Below, piece after piece: positions 19,030 through 30,948 of a stretch of 44,056 bases of DNA. Position 1 is the first letter of the stretch. Every line of letters starts with the position of its first letter. The stretch is from Flavobacteriales bacterium (GTDB taxonomy: Bacteria > Bacteroidota > Bacteroidia > Flavobacteriales_G > Salibacteraceae). The translations under genes were made by a program, and so were the position numbers. The stretch is from assembly GCA_018660685.1 (NCBI GenBank), contig JABJJW010000005.1:1-44056 (forward strand), read 5' to 3'. The notes beneath the pieces are model-generated. The model saw nothing but the letters and a program-made list of their open reading frames with translations. It had not been told where the DNA came from and did not search any database.

Positions 19030-20646
19030 ATGAATGAATTTGGCAGAAAACCAGGAAATGCTTCAGTATCCGATTTTGGACTAAGTGGAGTTAGGAATGC
19101 CTATTGGAATTTAGAACCAGGCGAACTTGTTGAAGACACCATCCTTAATAACCAAGGAGCAATTGCTAGTTCTGGCGCCCTCGCTATAGACACCGGTGAG
19201 TTCACCGGCCGCTCTCCGAAAGACAAGTTGATTGTAAGAGATGCTCAAACAGAAGATACCGTCTGGTGGGACGGTGGGTTTAACATCCCTTTTTCACCCG
19301 ATAAAGTTGAGCCTTTGCTCAACCGTATGACGGCGTATCTCCAGAACAAAGATGTTTACGTACGAGACTGTGTAGCTTGTTCTGATCCGGAATACAAGCT
19401 TAACATTCGGGTGATTACCGAATATCCGTGGAGCAATCTATTTGCGTACAACATGTTCATCCGTCCCAATACAGAGGAGCAAGAGAGCTTTGACAACGAC
19501 TGGACCATCCTTTGTGTTCCCGGCTTTATGGCTGATCCTGAAATTGATGGAACACGCCAACACAACTTTTCAATCCTTGATTTCACCAGAAAAATCGCCC
19601 TGATCGGTGGTTCTGGATACACCGGAGAAATCAAAAAAGGAATTTTTACCGTCCTGAATTACGTCCTTCCTCAAGATAGAGGAGTGCTGAGCATGCACTG
19701 TTCAGCCAACATTGGTAAAAATGATGATACAGCAGTCTTCTTTGGCTTGTCAGGAACAGGAAAGACAACATTATCCGCTGATCCAAATCGTCAACTTATC
19801 GGAGACGATGAGCACGGTTGGACAGAGACTGGAGTTTTCAACTTCGAAGGTGGATGTTATGCAAAGTGCATCGACCTTACTCAGGAAAAGGAGCCGCAAA
19901 TCTGGGATGCAATCAAATTTGGAGCTCTTCTCGAAAACATTGACTTCAAACCTGATTCCACGGAAGTAGATTTTGAAGGATGTACGAAAACCGAAAATAC
20001 TCGGGTTAGCTATCCACTGCATCACATCGACAATGCAATGGATCCATCAATTGGCGGAATTCCTAAAAATATTTTCTTCTTGACCGCAGATGCTTTTGGA
20101 GTTCTTCCTCCATTATCTAAATTGACTCCCGGTCAGGCCATGTACCACTTCATCTCAGGTTATACAGCTAAAGTTGCTGGAACCGAAGCGGGCGTTACTG
20201 AGCCGCAAACCACATTCTCAGCTTGCTTTGGCGCACCGTTCTTGCCTCTTCATCCTACCAAGTATGCTGAAATGCTTGGAGAGAAAATGAAGCAACACAA
20301 CGTCAACATCTGGTTAGTGAATACCGGATGGAGCGGAGGAGAATATGGAGTAGGTGAAAGAATCAAGCTTAAGTATACTCGAGCAATGATCACAGCTGCT
20401 CTGGAAGGAAAACTCGACAACGTGGATTACAAGACTCATGAAGTCTTTGGATTGGAAATGCCAACAGAATGTCCTGACGTTCCGACAGACATTCTTGATC
20501 CAAAAAATACATGGGAAAACAAGGATGGCTACGATAAGAAAGCCAGTCATCTCGCCGAGGAATTCGTGAAAAACTTCACTGAGTTTTCAGATTTCGCTAA
20601 CGAAGAAATCATGGCTGCAGCGCCAAGAGTTTCAGTTGGAGTATAA
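19030..20646 (+). CDS. pckA: Phosphoenolpyruvate carboxykinase (ATP)
   Basis: Converts oxaloacetate and ATP to phosphoenolpyruvate, the entry to gluconeogenesis. With the ATG at 19030 the protein has 538 residues, the normal length for the ATP-dependent class. Signatures: TGEFTGRSPKDK (substrate), MHCSANIGKNDDTAVFFGLSGTGKTTLS with the P-loop lysine near 245, LIGDDEHGW (metal) and TGWSGGEYGVGERIKLKYTRAMI. A TTG at 18991 would add 13 residues (MNVKLKSRINATR) not expected for this family, so the ATG is preferred. A strong hairpin terminator follows at 20666. Together with amino-acid degradation genes nearby it fits growth on peptides or organic acids. Confidence 0.96.
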   Translation: MNEFGRKPGNASVSDFGLSGVRNAYWNLEPGELVEDTILNNQGAIASSGALAIDTGEFTGRSPKDKLIVRDAQTEDTVWWDGGFNIPFSPDKVEPLLNRMTAYLQNKDVYVRDCVACSDPEYKLNIRVITEYPWSNLFAYNMFIRPNTEEQESFDNDWTILCVPGFMADPEIDGTRQHNFSILDFTRKIALIGGSGYTGEIKKGIFTVLNYVLPQDRGVLSMHCSANIGKNDDTAVFFGLSGTGKTTLSADPNRQLIGDDEHGWTETGVFNFEGGCYAKCIDLTQEKEPQIWDAIKFGALLENIDFKPDSTEVDFEGCTKTENTRVSYPLHHIDNAMDPSIGGIPKNIFFLTADAFGVLPPLSKLTPGQAMYHFISGYTAKVAGTEAGVTEPQTTFSACFGAPFLPLHPTKYAEMLGEKMKQHNVNIWLVNTGWSGGEYGVGERIKLKYTRAMITAALEGKLDNVDYKTHEVFGLEMPTECPDVPTDILDPKNTWENKDGYDKKASHLAEEFVKNFTEFSDFANEEIMAAAPRVSVGV

Positions 20647-20665
20647 CGAAACACAATCAAAACTT

Positions 20666-20692
20666 AAAGGCTTCCTAATGGGAGCCTTTTTT
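20666..20692 (+). terminator. Intrinsic terminator after pckA
   Basis: The 10-bp stem AAAGGCTTCC (20666-20675) pairs with GGGAGCCTTT (20680-20689) with one G-U pair. The loop is TAAT and a T-run follows. It lies 20 bases after the pckA stop. Confidence 0.9.
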
Positions 20693-20716
20693 GTTTAATA
20701 TGGTTTCTTTGATGTA

Positions 20717-21421
20717 ATGAAAGACGCCTTGCGACTGTATGTGCCTCAATCCAATTTGGGAGAGAGCTTTGATCTAAATCAAGGACAGCAAAAGCATTTG
20801 CGCGTTCTTAGGCTTTCATCCGGAGATCGTTGCGAAGTGTTTGATGGACGCGGAAGACTGTGCGAGGGGATATTGAAAATTGAAAAAAGAACCGCAACCA
20901 TTCTGATTGATAAGCTTATCCGAGAAGAAGAGCAAGAGAACCAACTCACGATCGCAGTTGCTCCGACTAAAAATGTTGCCCGTTTCGAATGGCTTATCGA
21001 AAAAACAACTGAATTAGGCGTGTGTAAAATAATCCCTTTTGTGTCTGCTCACTCTGAAAGAACCAATCTAAATAGTGAACGACTCGAACGAGTTGTGGAA
21101 AGTGCTGCGGGACAATCAAAGGAACTTTGGCTTCCCGAAATTTCTGCATTGTCCTCCTTTGAGCAAATTCTGACGGAGGATTATTCTGAACGATGGATAG
21201 CACATTGCCAGGAAGATATTGAACGAATCTCGCTAGAGACGGCCTTTTCAGTCAAAGGCGATCATATCATACTCATCGGGCCTGAAGGAGATTTTTCAAA
21301 AGAAGAAATACTCGAAGCTCAAAAAATTGGCTTCCAATCAATATCTCTTGGGAAGAAGAGATTAAGAACTGAAACCGCTGCAATGGCCGTAGCTCTAGCT
21401 TACTCGATTTTCAATTCCTAA
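20717..21421 (+). CDS. rsmE: 16S rRNA m3U1498 methyltransferase
   Basis: A SPOUT-family methyltransferase that methylates U1498 of 16S rRNA. It has 234 residues, slightly shorter than E. coli RsmE (243). The N-terminal PUA-like domain contains HLRVLRLSSGDRCEVFDGRGR. The C-terminal knot has the SAM-binding blocks TELGVCKIIPFVSAHSER, IGPEGDFSKEEI and SLGKKRLRTETAAMAVALAY, all diagnostic. It starts 24 bases after the pckA terminator, so it should have its own promoter, although none is obvious. DUF4159 follows after 18 bases. Confidence 0.95.
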   Translation: MKDALRLYVPQSNLGESFDLNQGQQKHLRVLRLSSGDRCEVFDGRGRLCEGILKIEKRTATILIDKLIREEEQENQLTIAVAPTKNVARFEWLIEKTTELGVCKIIPFVSAHSERTNLNSERLERVVESAAGQSKELWLPEISALSSFEQILTEDYSERWIAHCQEDIERISLETAFSVKGDHIILIGPEGDFSKEEILEAQKIGFQSISLGKKRLRTETAAMAVALAYSIFNS

Positions 21422-21427
21422 TTCAGG

Positions 21428-21435
21428 TAACTTAG
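21428..21435 (+). promoter_or_regulatory. Weak -7 element TAACTTAG before the DUF4159 gene
   Basis: Identical to the element before spoT (TAACTTAG, one mismatch to TAnnTTTG) and followed by CACC like the fur and lptD promoters. It ends four bases before the GTG start, so the transcript would be leaderless. Confidence 0.35.
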
Positions 21436-21439
21436 CACC

Positions 21440-22108
21440 GTGAAGCCCTTCTTACTCCTGCTCATCTTATCCATCACCAGCCCTTCATTCGGGCAAGGTT
21501 CATTCAAGCTCGCTCTATTAAAATACAACGGTGGTGGCGATTGGTACGCAAACTTGGAAACATCGCTTCCCAACCTCATCGAGTTTACAAATAGCAATTT
21601 ACAAACCTCCATACATCGCGAACAGGCAATAATTGACCTGGGCGACAAAGCATTATTCAACTATCCATTTGCGCATCTCACAGGACACGGAAATATCATC
21701 ATAAGTCCATCAGAAGCCGAAAATCTGAGAAACTACATGATAGCAGGTGGGTTTCTACACATCGACGACAATTATGGTATGGATCCATTCATTCGTCCTG
21801 AACTCGAGAAAATCTTCCCTGAGTTGGAATTAATTGAGTTACCACCATCTCACCCCATATTTCATCAGGCGTTTGAATTCTCAGACGGATTACCAAAGAT
21901 TCACGAACACGATGAAAAGCGGCCTCAGGCTTTGGCATTGTACTATGAAGGAAGGATGGTTTGCCTCTACACCTTCGAGAGTGACTTGGGAGATGGCTGG
22001 GAAGATCCTCGAATTCACAATGACACTGAAGAAAATCATTTGAACGCTCTTAAAATGGGAGCGAATATTCTCCAATTTGTATTCTTGAATAATGAGCCAA
22101 CCGGATAA
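21440..22108 (+). CDS. DUF4159 secreted protein
   Basis: A 222-residue exported protein with a short signal peptide (KPFLLLLILSITSPSFGQ). The mature part matches DUF4159: FKLALLKYNGGGDWYANLETSLPNLIEF, FPFAHLTGHGN-type block (YPFAHLTGHGNIIIS), GGFLHIDDNYGMDPFIRPELEKIFP, LPPSHPIFH and a C-terminal DPRIHNDTEENHLNALKMGANI. The fold resembles class I glutamine amidotransferase-like domains, but I see no catalytic cysteine. Its function is unknown. The start is the GTG at 21440; no ATG precedes the signal sequence. Its last 17 bases overlap the K+ channel start. In other Bacteroidota DUF4159 proteins often sit near MoxR/VWA gene sets, which are absent here. Confidence 0.88.
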   Translation: MKPFLLLLILSITSPSFGQGSFKLALLKYNGGGDWYANLETSLPNLIEFTNSNLQTSIHREQAIIDLGDKALFNYPFAHLTGHGNIIISPSEAENLRNYMIAGGFLHIDDNYGMDPFIRPELEKIFPELELIELPPSHPIFHQAFEFSDGLPKIHEHDEKRPQALALYYEGRMVCLYTFESDLGDGWEDPRIHNDTEENHLNALKMGANILQFVFLNNEPTG

Positions 22109-22928
22109 GCCAGTTCTTCGAGAACAGATATATCGGATCATCTTCGAGACTGACACTCCGAATGGAAGAAGGTTCGATATTGTGTTGCTGTGGGCAATCC
22201 TATTGAGCACTGGTGTGGTCATGCTTGAAAGCGTCTCCTACTTACGAGAATCATTTCCTTTTCTCTTCACAAATATTGAATATGTCTTCACCATTGTTTT
22301 TACATTAGAATACACACTACGTATTTGGACGGCACGGAAGAGGTTGGGCTACGCCTTGAGTTTTTTCGGAATTATTGACCTTCTTTCAATTCTCCCAACC
22401 TATATCGCCTTCTTCGTGACATCGTCACAATATTTATTGGTCATAAGGGTGTTTCGATTGTTTCGAGTGTTCAGAGTCCTCAAACTTGCTCGCTATCTGA
22501 GTGAGGCCAACACGCTTGTAAAATCTCTGAGGGACAGTCGAGCAAAAATCATGGTCTTTCTATTTGCCGTCTTTAATGTGGCAATTATCATGGGAACAAT
22601 CATGTACCTGGTAGAAGGTGGAGAGCATGGCTTTACGAGCATTCCAACAAGCATCTACTGGGCGATTGTCACAATGACCACGGTGGGATTCGGTGATATT
22701 CACCCTACCACGGCACTCGGGCAATTTCTTTCGATGATACTCATGGTTATGGGATATGGCATCATCGCGGTGCCAACAGGCATTATCGGGGTTGACATGA
22801 TAAAAGAAGAAGCTCGATCTACTGGAAAGAATGGCCCACAATTAACTGATGCTAATTGCAGCAACTGTGGACATATTGGACATCTTGAAGGTGCTCACTA
22901 CTGTTCGCACTGCGGTGCAAAACTTTAG
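22092..22928 (+). CDS. Voltage-gated-type K+ channel with C-terminal zinc ribbon
   Basis: A 278-residue six-helix channel. Transmembrane S1-S3 lie at about 28-50, 60-80 and 90-110. S4 carries regularly spaced charges R119, R122, R125, R128, K131 and R134. S5 is at about 151-173, and the pore has the filter TTVGFGD (196-202), which is K+ selective, followed by S6 at about 210-235. After S6 a short linker ends in a zinc ribbon with C256-xx-C259 and C271-xx-C274 (CSNCGHIGHLEGAHYCSHCG). The ribbon is not part of a standard KvAP-like channel and may sense or bind something in the cytoplasm, or assist tetramer assembly. The start overlaps the DUF4159 gene by 17 bases. Confidence 0.92.
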   Translation: MSQPDKPVLREQIYRIIFETDTPNGRRFDIVLLWAILLSTGVVMLESVSYLRESFPFLFTNIEYVFTIVFTLEYTLRIWTARKRLGYALSFFGIIDLLSILPTYIAFFVTSSQYLLVIRVFRLFRVFRVLKLARYLSEANTLVKSLRDSRAKIMVFLFAVFNVAIIMGTIMYLVEGGEHGFTSIPTSIYWAIVTMTTVGFGDIHPTTALGQFLSMILMVMGYGIIAVPTGIIGVDMIKEEARSTGKNGPQLTDANCSNCGHIGHLEGAHYCSHCGAKL

Positions 22929-22975
22929 TTTGCTCATCACCGTTGATCACATACCAATTCTTGCCAGCAAACTTT

Positions 22976-22983
22976 TAGATTTG
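22976..22983 (+). promoter_or_regulatory. Promoter -7 element TAGATTTG for the first T9SS-protein gene
   Basis: Perfect TAnnTTTG match, the same octamer as before lptD. It ends 43 bases before the ATG at 23027, leaving a leader of about 37-40 bases. Confidence 0.55.
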
Positions 22984-23026
22984 CATTCCGTCTGATATAA
23001 GTAACTCAGTCACTAACAATTTTAAT

Positions 23027-24103
23027 ATGAAAAACTTTACTCGATTTATTCTTGCCTTGTCGATGATTTCAACATTTGGTGTTGCCAATGCGCAGTACGA
23101 CCTGACGGCAAATTCTATCACTGCTACAGCGACTAGCAGCAATGAGGTTCCTCCTGGAACGCCAATCGTTCTGACTCTGGAATTTGAAAACACAGGACCA
23201 CAACTTATTCCTGACCAAAGCACAGCTTTGTTGGTTTTCCTGAATGGTACTGACACTATTCAAACAATTGAAGGTGTTTTCAACGGAGATATGGCAGTTG
23301 GAGCCATTTACACCTTCAATTCAGATCCATTTACGCTTCCTGCGACTCCACCCAATGTTAATCTGTGTGGATTCATTCTATTGACATCCTCTCCTGAACT
23401 GGATTCAACAGACAATCTAGTTTGTGATGCTTATACAGTTTCAACTACGGCAAATCTTGATATTAAGACAAAAGGACTAGTTATGGTTAGTCCAACGGCC
23501 CAAGATCTTGACAGCTTTGACATCTTCGATGGTGACAATACCCCTCCGAACATCACTGGTGTCTATGCTGAATTCAAAAACAATGGAAACATCACTTTCC
23601 CTGCTGGATTTGGAATTCCTTACGCATATGAATTCGAAGGAAATGTGGTTGTTTATTTAGGAACACTGACTGCTGCAATGGCACCTGGAGATTCTACAAC
23701 TCGCCCAACGGTTGATCCAAGCTTTATGATTCCAACTGAGGTTGGTGACTATGAAATTTGTCTTTTCAACTACTACGGGGATGACGAACTAGGTAATGAT
23801 ACTCTATGTCATCAATGGACAATGATCGATACGTACACGCCTCCACCGCCTGTTGGTGTTGAAGAGAACAGTTTTGTCTCTAATCAGACCATGTTCTATT
23901 ACAATCGAGCATTATACGTTAAGAACGTCCGCAACGCCGTGAATATCACGGTTGTGGATGCAAGCGGAAAAATCTTTACGCAGTCAACGATGATTGAAGA
24001 TGGATCAATCAGCTTCGAGGACGCTGTCCCTGGAGTGTACGTTGTTCAATCAACAAATTCTGCTAATGGCAACACTAGCATGCAAAAAATCGTAGTCCAG
24101 TAA
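23027..24103 (+). CDS. Secreted protein with T9SS type A sorting domain (paralogue 1)
   Basis: A 358-residue secreted protein. It has a signal peptide (MKNFTRFILALSMISTFGVANAQ) followed by two Ig-like beta modules, about 24-145 and 150-265. The first begins YDLTANSIT with FENTGPQLIP and resembles CARDB-type adhesion modules. The second contains LDSFDIFDGDNTPPNITGVYAEFKNNGNITFPAG. The C-terminal tail (about 285-358) ends with an Ile/Val-rich sorting domain (GVYVVQSTN...QKIVVQ), typical of cargo of the type IX secretion system. It should be displayed on or released from the cell surface. It has a close relative directly downstream and its own terminator at 24125. The ligand or function is unknown. 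Confidence 0.85.
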   Translation: MKNFTRFILALSMISTFGVANAQYDLTANSITATATSSNEVPPGTPIVLTLEFENTGPQLIPDQSTALLVFLNGTDTIQTIEGVFNGDMAVGAIYTFNSDPFTLPATPPNVNLCGFILLTSSPELDSTDNLVCDAYTVSTTANLDIKTKGLVMVSPTAQDLDSFDIFDGDNTPPNITGVYAEFKNNGNITFPAGFGIPYAYEFEGNVVVYLGTLTAAMAPGDSTTRPTVDPSFMIPTEVGDYEICLFNYYGDDELGNDTLCHQWTMIDTYTPPPPVGVEENSFVSNQTMFYYNRALYVKNVRNAVNITVVDASGKIFTQSTMIEDGSISFEDAVPGVYVVQSTNSANGNTSMQKIVVQ

Positions 24104-24124
24104 AAAAGACTTGATCGAAGAACG

Positions 24125-24160
24125 AAGCCCCAATTCGGTTTATCCGTTTTGGGGTTTTTT
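24125..24160 (+). terminator. Intrinsic terminator between the T9SS-protein paralogues
   Basis: GCCCCAA (24127-24133) pairs with TTGGGG (24149-24154), an inner CGG/CCG stem (24036-type turn at 24136-24138 with 24144-24146) closes a short loop, and six Ts follow (24155-24160). It lies 22 bases after the first paralogue's stop. Confidence 0.88.
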
Positions 24161-24224
24161 CATGGTTTTCAGCCAACAGAATTTTCTTGAATATGTACTA
24201 CCTTCATATCTCAGAATCGTCGTC

Positions 24225-28047
<3,823 letters not shown>

Positions 28048-28107
28048 GATGCAAAGGTCAACCCCGAATCGCTCAGGATGTTGCCTTCTTTAAGAAGATT
28101 TTAAATG

Positions 28108-28530
28108 TCAATTGTTGTAAGCGGGAAACAGTCGTGTGGCAATGTCTTCAGGGGGTGCCATTGGTCTTTGCGATTCTGCACTAACGAACACAAGCGTCGT
28201 CGAAGCCTTATTGATCTGCTCCCCTTGTTCATTGAACGTTTTGTAAGTGAAGTGGATTCTGGCACCACTCAGACTGTCAATGACAGTCTCAATGCGCAAT
28301 TTTTCATCGTAGTAAGCGGGCTTGAAATATTTAATCTCATAATCAAGAACTGGAAGAATGACACCGTCATCTTCAAGATCCTTGTAGCTAACACCGAGGC
28401 TTCTGAGGGCTTCAACCCGTGCCACTTCAAAATAAGCAGCGAAATTTCCATAGTAGCAGTAACCCATCCGGTCGGTCTCAGCATATCGTACTCTTAGTTC
28501 CGTAGTAAATGTTGGATGTGATTCTGACAT
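28108..28530 (-). CDS. Acyl-CoA thioesterase, hot-dog fold (YbgC/FadM-like)
   Basis: A 140-residue 4-hydroxybenzoyl-CoA-type thioesterase. The active-site block VRYAETDRMGYCYYGNFAAYFEVARVEALRSLG (residues 13-45) fits the YbgC/FadM group, in which the aspartate (D20) in ETDxMG is catalytic. KPAYYDEKLRIET and IHFTYKTFNEQGE complete the hot-dog core. It probably hydrolyses short- or medium-chain acyl-CoAs in the cytoplasm; the chain length cannot be inferred. It stands alone, with 60 bases to the downstream outer-membrane protein gene and 39 bases to the regulator upstream. Confidence 0.9.
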   Translation of the reverse strand: MSESHPTFTTELRVRYAETDRMGYCYYGNFAAYFEVARVEALRSLGVSYKDLEDDGVILPVLDYEIKYFKPAYYDEKLRIETVIDSLSGARIHFTYKTFNEQGEQINKASTTLVFVSAESQRPMAPPEDIATRLFPAYNN

Positions 28531-28569
28531 GGATCAAATGTGCGATCAGAAAGTCACTATCGCAAGCCT

Positions 28570-28857
28570 TTATTCTGGGTTGATGTACGTGTTCAATGAT
28601 TTCACATAATCGTTGAACGCTTTGCGCCCAACTTTGGTGATTTGCACCAAAGTCTGAGGCCTTTTTCCTTTGTAGCCCTTTGTGACTTCGATGTACTTGG
28701 CTGCCTCAAGTTTGGTAATCTGCACGCTCAGGTTTCCAGCAGTGGAATTAGTCTGTTCCTTGATGAACGTGAACTCTGCTTCTTTCTTTGCGACTAAGAG
28801 AGACATTACAGCTAGACGAAGTGGAGAATGCAATATGGGGTCGAGTGACTTAAACAT
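28570..28857 (-). CDS. Winged-helix transcriptional regulator (HTH_34, MarR/ArsR-like)
   Basis: A 95-residue single-domain DNA-binding protein. The sequence PLRLAVMSLLVAKKEAEFTFIKEQTNSTAGNLSVQITKLEAAKYIEVTKGYKGKRPQTLVQITKVGRKAFNDYV is the compact winged helix of the HTH_34 family: the recognition helix is about 40-55 and the wing is about 60-72. No sensor domain or metal cysteines are seen. It is one base downstream of a five-helix membrane protein, and the palindrome over their shared promoter (29454-29468) is a good candidate operator. Regulators of this kind in Bacteroidota are commonly paired with a membrane protein gene whose function is unknown. Confidence 0.88.
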   Translation of the reverse strand: MFKSLDPILHSPLRLAVMSLLVAKKEAEFTFIKEQTNSTAGNLSVQITKLEAAKYIEVTKGYKGKRPQTLVQITKVGRKAFNDYVKSLNTYINPE

Positions 28858-28858
28858 C

Positions 28859-29422
28859 TTACTTCATTCCTTTCATAATGAATCCAGGGATCAGGTAACC
28901 CTGCAACATACTGACGGCATAGATCATCGAACTCCACTCTTCCAGAAAATAAATGCTGATAATTCCTAAAATCCAGAATCCCACACCACCGTATTGCAGA
29001 GGTTTGAATTTCAATACCAGCCCAGTCAACAACGTAGGAAGTCCTGCGATAATCATGATGTAGCCGTTTGGATTGATTCCTTTTCCGACGAATCCGACAA
29101 TTAAGAAGATAATCGTGATGAAGAATACTACCCAAATCGCAGTATACATTTTATCCAAATGCATCATTCTTCTAGAATTGTCTGATCGGGCTCCGTATAA
29201 GCCAGACCCAATCCCGCCTATTATTCCAGCAATTGGCCATCCGATCCAACTCATGTCGCCAGGATAAAACTGCTGCCAAAGAGCTGCGCCTATTAATAGC
29301 AGTCCCCAAAAGATAAAATAAAAGCTTCCTTGACTAAAATTAAACCGAGCCCTTTGGATCATCTCTTCAATGATTTGAAGGCTTTCTTGTGTTTCTAATG
29401 TTTGTTCTTGTTCCATTTTCAT
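28859..29422 (-). CDS. Five-helix membrane protein paired with the winged-helix regulator
   Basis: A 187-residue inner-membrane protein without a family I can name with confidence. A polar N-terminus of about 30 residues (EQTLETQESLQIIEEMIQRAR) resembles an amphipathic helix. Hydrophobic helices follow at about 34-50, 60-76, 93-113, 120-137 and 148-172. Charged loops such as YGARSDNSRRMMHLDKMY separate helices 2 and 3. It starts downstream of a perfect TATATTTG promoter and ends one base before the regulator gene, so the two form an operon. It could modulate the regulator's activity at the membrane or be its target gene; the sequence does not decide. Confidence 0.8.
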   Translation of the reverse strand: MKMEQEQTLETQESLQIIEEMIQRARFNFSQGSFYFIFWGLLLIGAALWQQFYPGDMSWIGWPIAGIIGGIGSGLYGARSDNSRRMMHLDKMYTAIWVVFFITIIFLIVGFVGKGINPNGYIMIIAGLPTLLTGLVLKFKPLQYGGVGFWILGIISIYFLEEWSSMIYAVSMLQGYLIPGFIMKGMK

Positions 29423-29435
29423 ATTGATTTGATAA

Positions 29436-29443
29436 CAAATATA
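29436..29443 (-). promoter_or_regulatory. Promoter -7 element TATATTTG for the regulator operon
   Basis: On the minus strand TATATTTG is a perfect TAnnTTTG element ending 13 bases before the ATG of the membrane protein. The -33 region is occupied by the palindrome at 29454-29468. Confidence 0.65.
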
Positions 29444-29453
29444 TAAATTAGTT

Positions 29454-29468
29454 TATGTTATAAACATA
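29454..29468. promoter_or_regulatory. Palindrome TATGTT-ATA-AACATA, candidate operator
   Basis: Six-base perfect inverted arms (29454-29459 and 29463-29468) separated by ATA. It lies 10 bases upstream of the -7 element and covers the expected -33 region of the operon that encodes the winged-helix regulator, so binding there would block transcription. A dimeric winged-helix protein fits a 15-bp site. The surrounding DNA is very AT-rich. Confidence 0.5.
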
Positions 29469-29481
29469 TTTATGAAAAAAA

Positions 29482-30948
29482 TTATTGTACGAACCTCAGC
29501 GCAACATGCATGTGCTTACTCATGACATCATCGTCTTTAATGAACGGAACTTCCTTTCGGAACGCCGTGCGAAGCTCCTCCAAAACACTCGAGCTCTTCC
29601 CCTCTCTAAAGTCCGCCGCTTGCGCTGCTGTCATTAGCTCAATGCCAATCAATTTCTCCAGATTCTCAAACACCCTCATTGCTTTGGTCGCCGCATTTGC
29701 TCCCATACTCACGTGATCCTCTTGCCCATTGGAAGAATCGATTGTGTCTACCGAAGCCGGTGTGCACAGCTGCTTATTCTGACTAACGATTGATGCGGCG
29801 GTATATTGAACAATCATGAACCCACTATTCAATCCAGGATTCGCAACCAAGTAAGCAGGAAGTCCTCTATTTCCAGAAACCAATTTGTATGTCCGCCGTT
29901 CAGAGATGCTCCCCAATTCCGCCATCGCGATGCTCAAAAAGTCTAAAGTAAGTGCCAAAGGTTGACCATGGAAATTTCCCGCTGAGATTATCCTATTGTC
30001 TTCCGGAATAAGTGTTGGGTTATCGGTGACTGAATTGATCTCAATTTCAACAACGCGTCTTGCATAGTCAATTGCATCCTTGCTCGCTCCATGCACTTGA
30101 GGGATGCATCTGAAGGAATACGGATCTTGAACATGTTCCTTTCGGCGTGTGATCCATTCACTTCCCTCCAAGTTTGCCTGAATTGCCGCAGCGCTGCTAA
30201 CTTGTCCCGGATGAGGACGTAAGGCATGAACTGCTTCGTAGAATGGTTCAATGCGTCCATCATAAGCATCCAGGCTCAACGCCGCAACCTTCTCCAGTGA
30301 ATCAACTCGATTTTCGAGATTCGCAAGGATGGTCAGTGCATAAGAAGACATGAATTGAGTGCCATTCAGCAAGGCTAAACCCTCTTTCGATTGAAGGTTG
30401 ATTGGGTTCAATCCAACCTCTTGAAGAACGTCACTTGCATTTCTCTTCACACCATTAAAACTCACTTCCCCATGGCCAATTAGAGCCAGACTCAAATGAG
30501 CCAATGGAGCCAGATCACCTGAGGCACCCAGCGACCCTTGAGTGTATATCACTGGTAATACGTTTTGGTTATAGAACTCGATGAGCATGGAAATCGTTTC
30601 CAAGGTGATTCCAGAGTTTCCTTTCGACAGACCGAGGACCTTCAAAAGAATCATGGTCTTCACAATGTGTGTTGGGACTTCCTCCCCCATTCCAGCTGCA
30701 TGAGACTTTACCAAATTTTCTTGAAGCTGGCCGAGTTCATCATCGTCGATCACTTGATCATAGAGACTTCCAAATCCTGTGTTGATTCCATAGACAGGAT
30801 CCTTCGACTCCGCCATGAACTTTTCGAGAAATGACCGACCCTTCTGAATTCGTTCAACAAGCTCATCAGACAGAGCAATTGAATCTCCTGATTGGAGCAA
30901 GGAAGAAATTTCCCGAATCGTATAGTCTTTGTTCTCTAGTGTCGTCAT
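29482..30948 (-). CDS. hutH: Histidine ammonia-lyase
   Basis: First step of histidine degradation: histidine to urocanate and ammonia. With the ATG at 30948 the protein is 488 residues. The self-forming MIO cofactor residues fall at A142-S143-G144 (GSLGASGDLAPLAHL), exactly the canonical numbering, which supports this start over a longer in-frame version beginning at 31068. Other family blocks are YGINTGFGSL, NGTQFMSSY, QDPYSFRCIPQVHGA, SAGNFHGQPLA and DHVSMGANAA. The start codon overlaps the hisS stop by four bases (ATGA), so the two genes, both acting on histidine, are translationally coupled. No other hut genes are in the window. Confidence 0.95.
   Translation of the reverse strand: MTTLENKDYTIREISSLLQSGDSIALSDELVERIQKGRSFLEKFMAESKDPVYGINTGFGSLYDQVIDDDELGQLQENLVKSHAAGMGEEVPTHIVKTMILLKVLGLSKGNSGITLETISMLIEFYNQNVLPVIYTQGSLGASGDLAPLAHLSLALIGHGEVSFNGVKRNASDVLQEVGLNPINLQSKEGLALLNGTQFMSSYALTILANLENRVDSLEKVAALSLDAYDGRIEPFYEAVHALRPHPGQVSSAAAIQANLEGSEWITRRKEHVQDPYSFRCIPQVHGASKDAIDYARRVVEIEINSVTDNPTLIPEDNRIISAGNFHGQPLALTLDFLSIAMAELGSISERRTYKLVSGNRGLPAYLVANPGLNSGFMIVQYTAASIVSQNKQLCTPASVDTIDSSNGQEDHVSMGANAATKAMRVFENLEKLIGIELMTAAQAADFREGKSSSVLEELRTAFRKEVPFIKDDDVMSKHMHVALRFVQ

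Noticed and set aside
24111-24224. N-terminal extension of the second T9SS protein
   Set aside because: It contains the terminator of the preceding gene and would bury the signal peptide in the middle of the protein.
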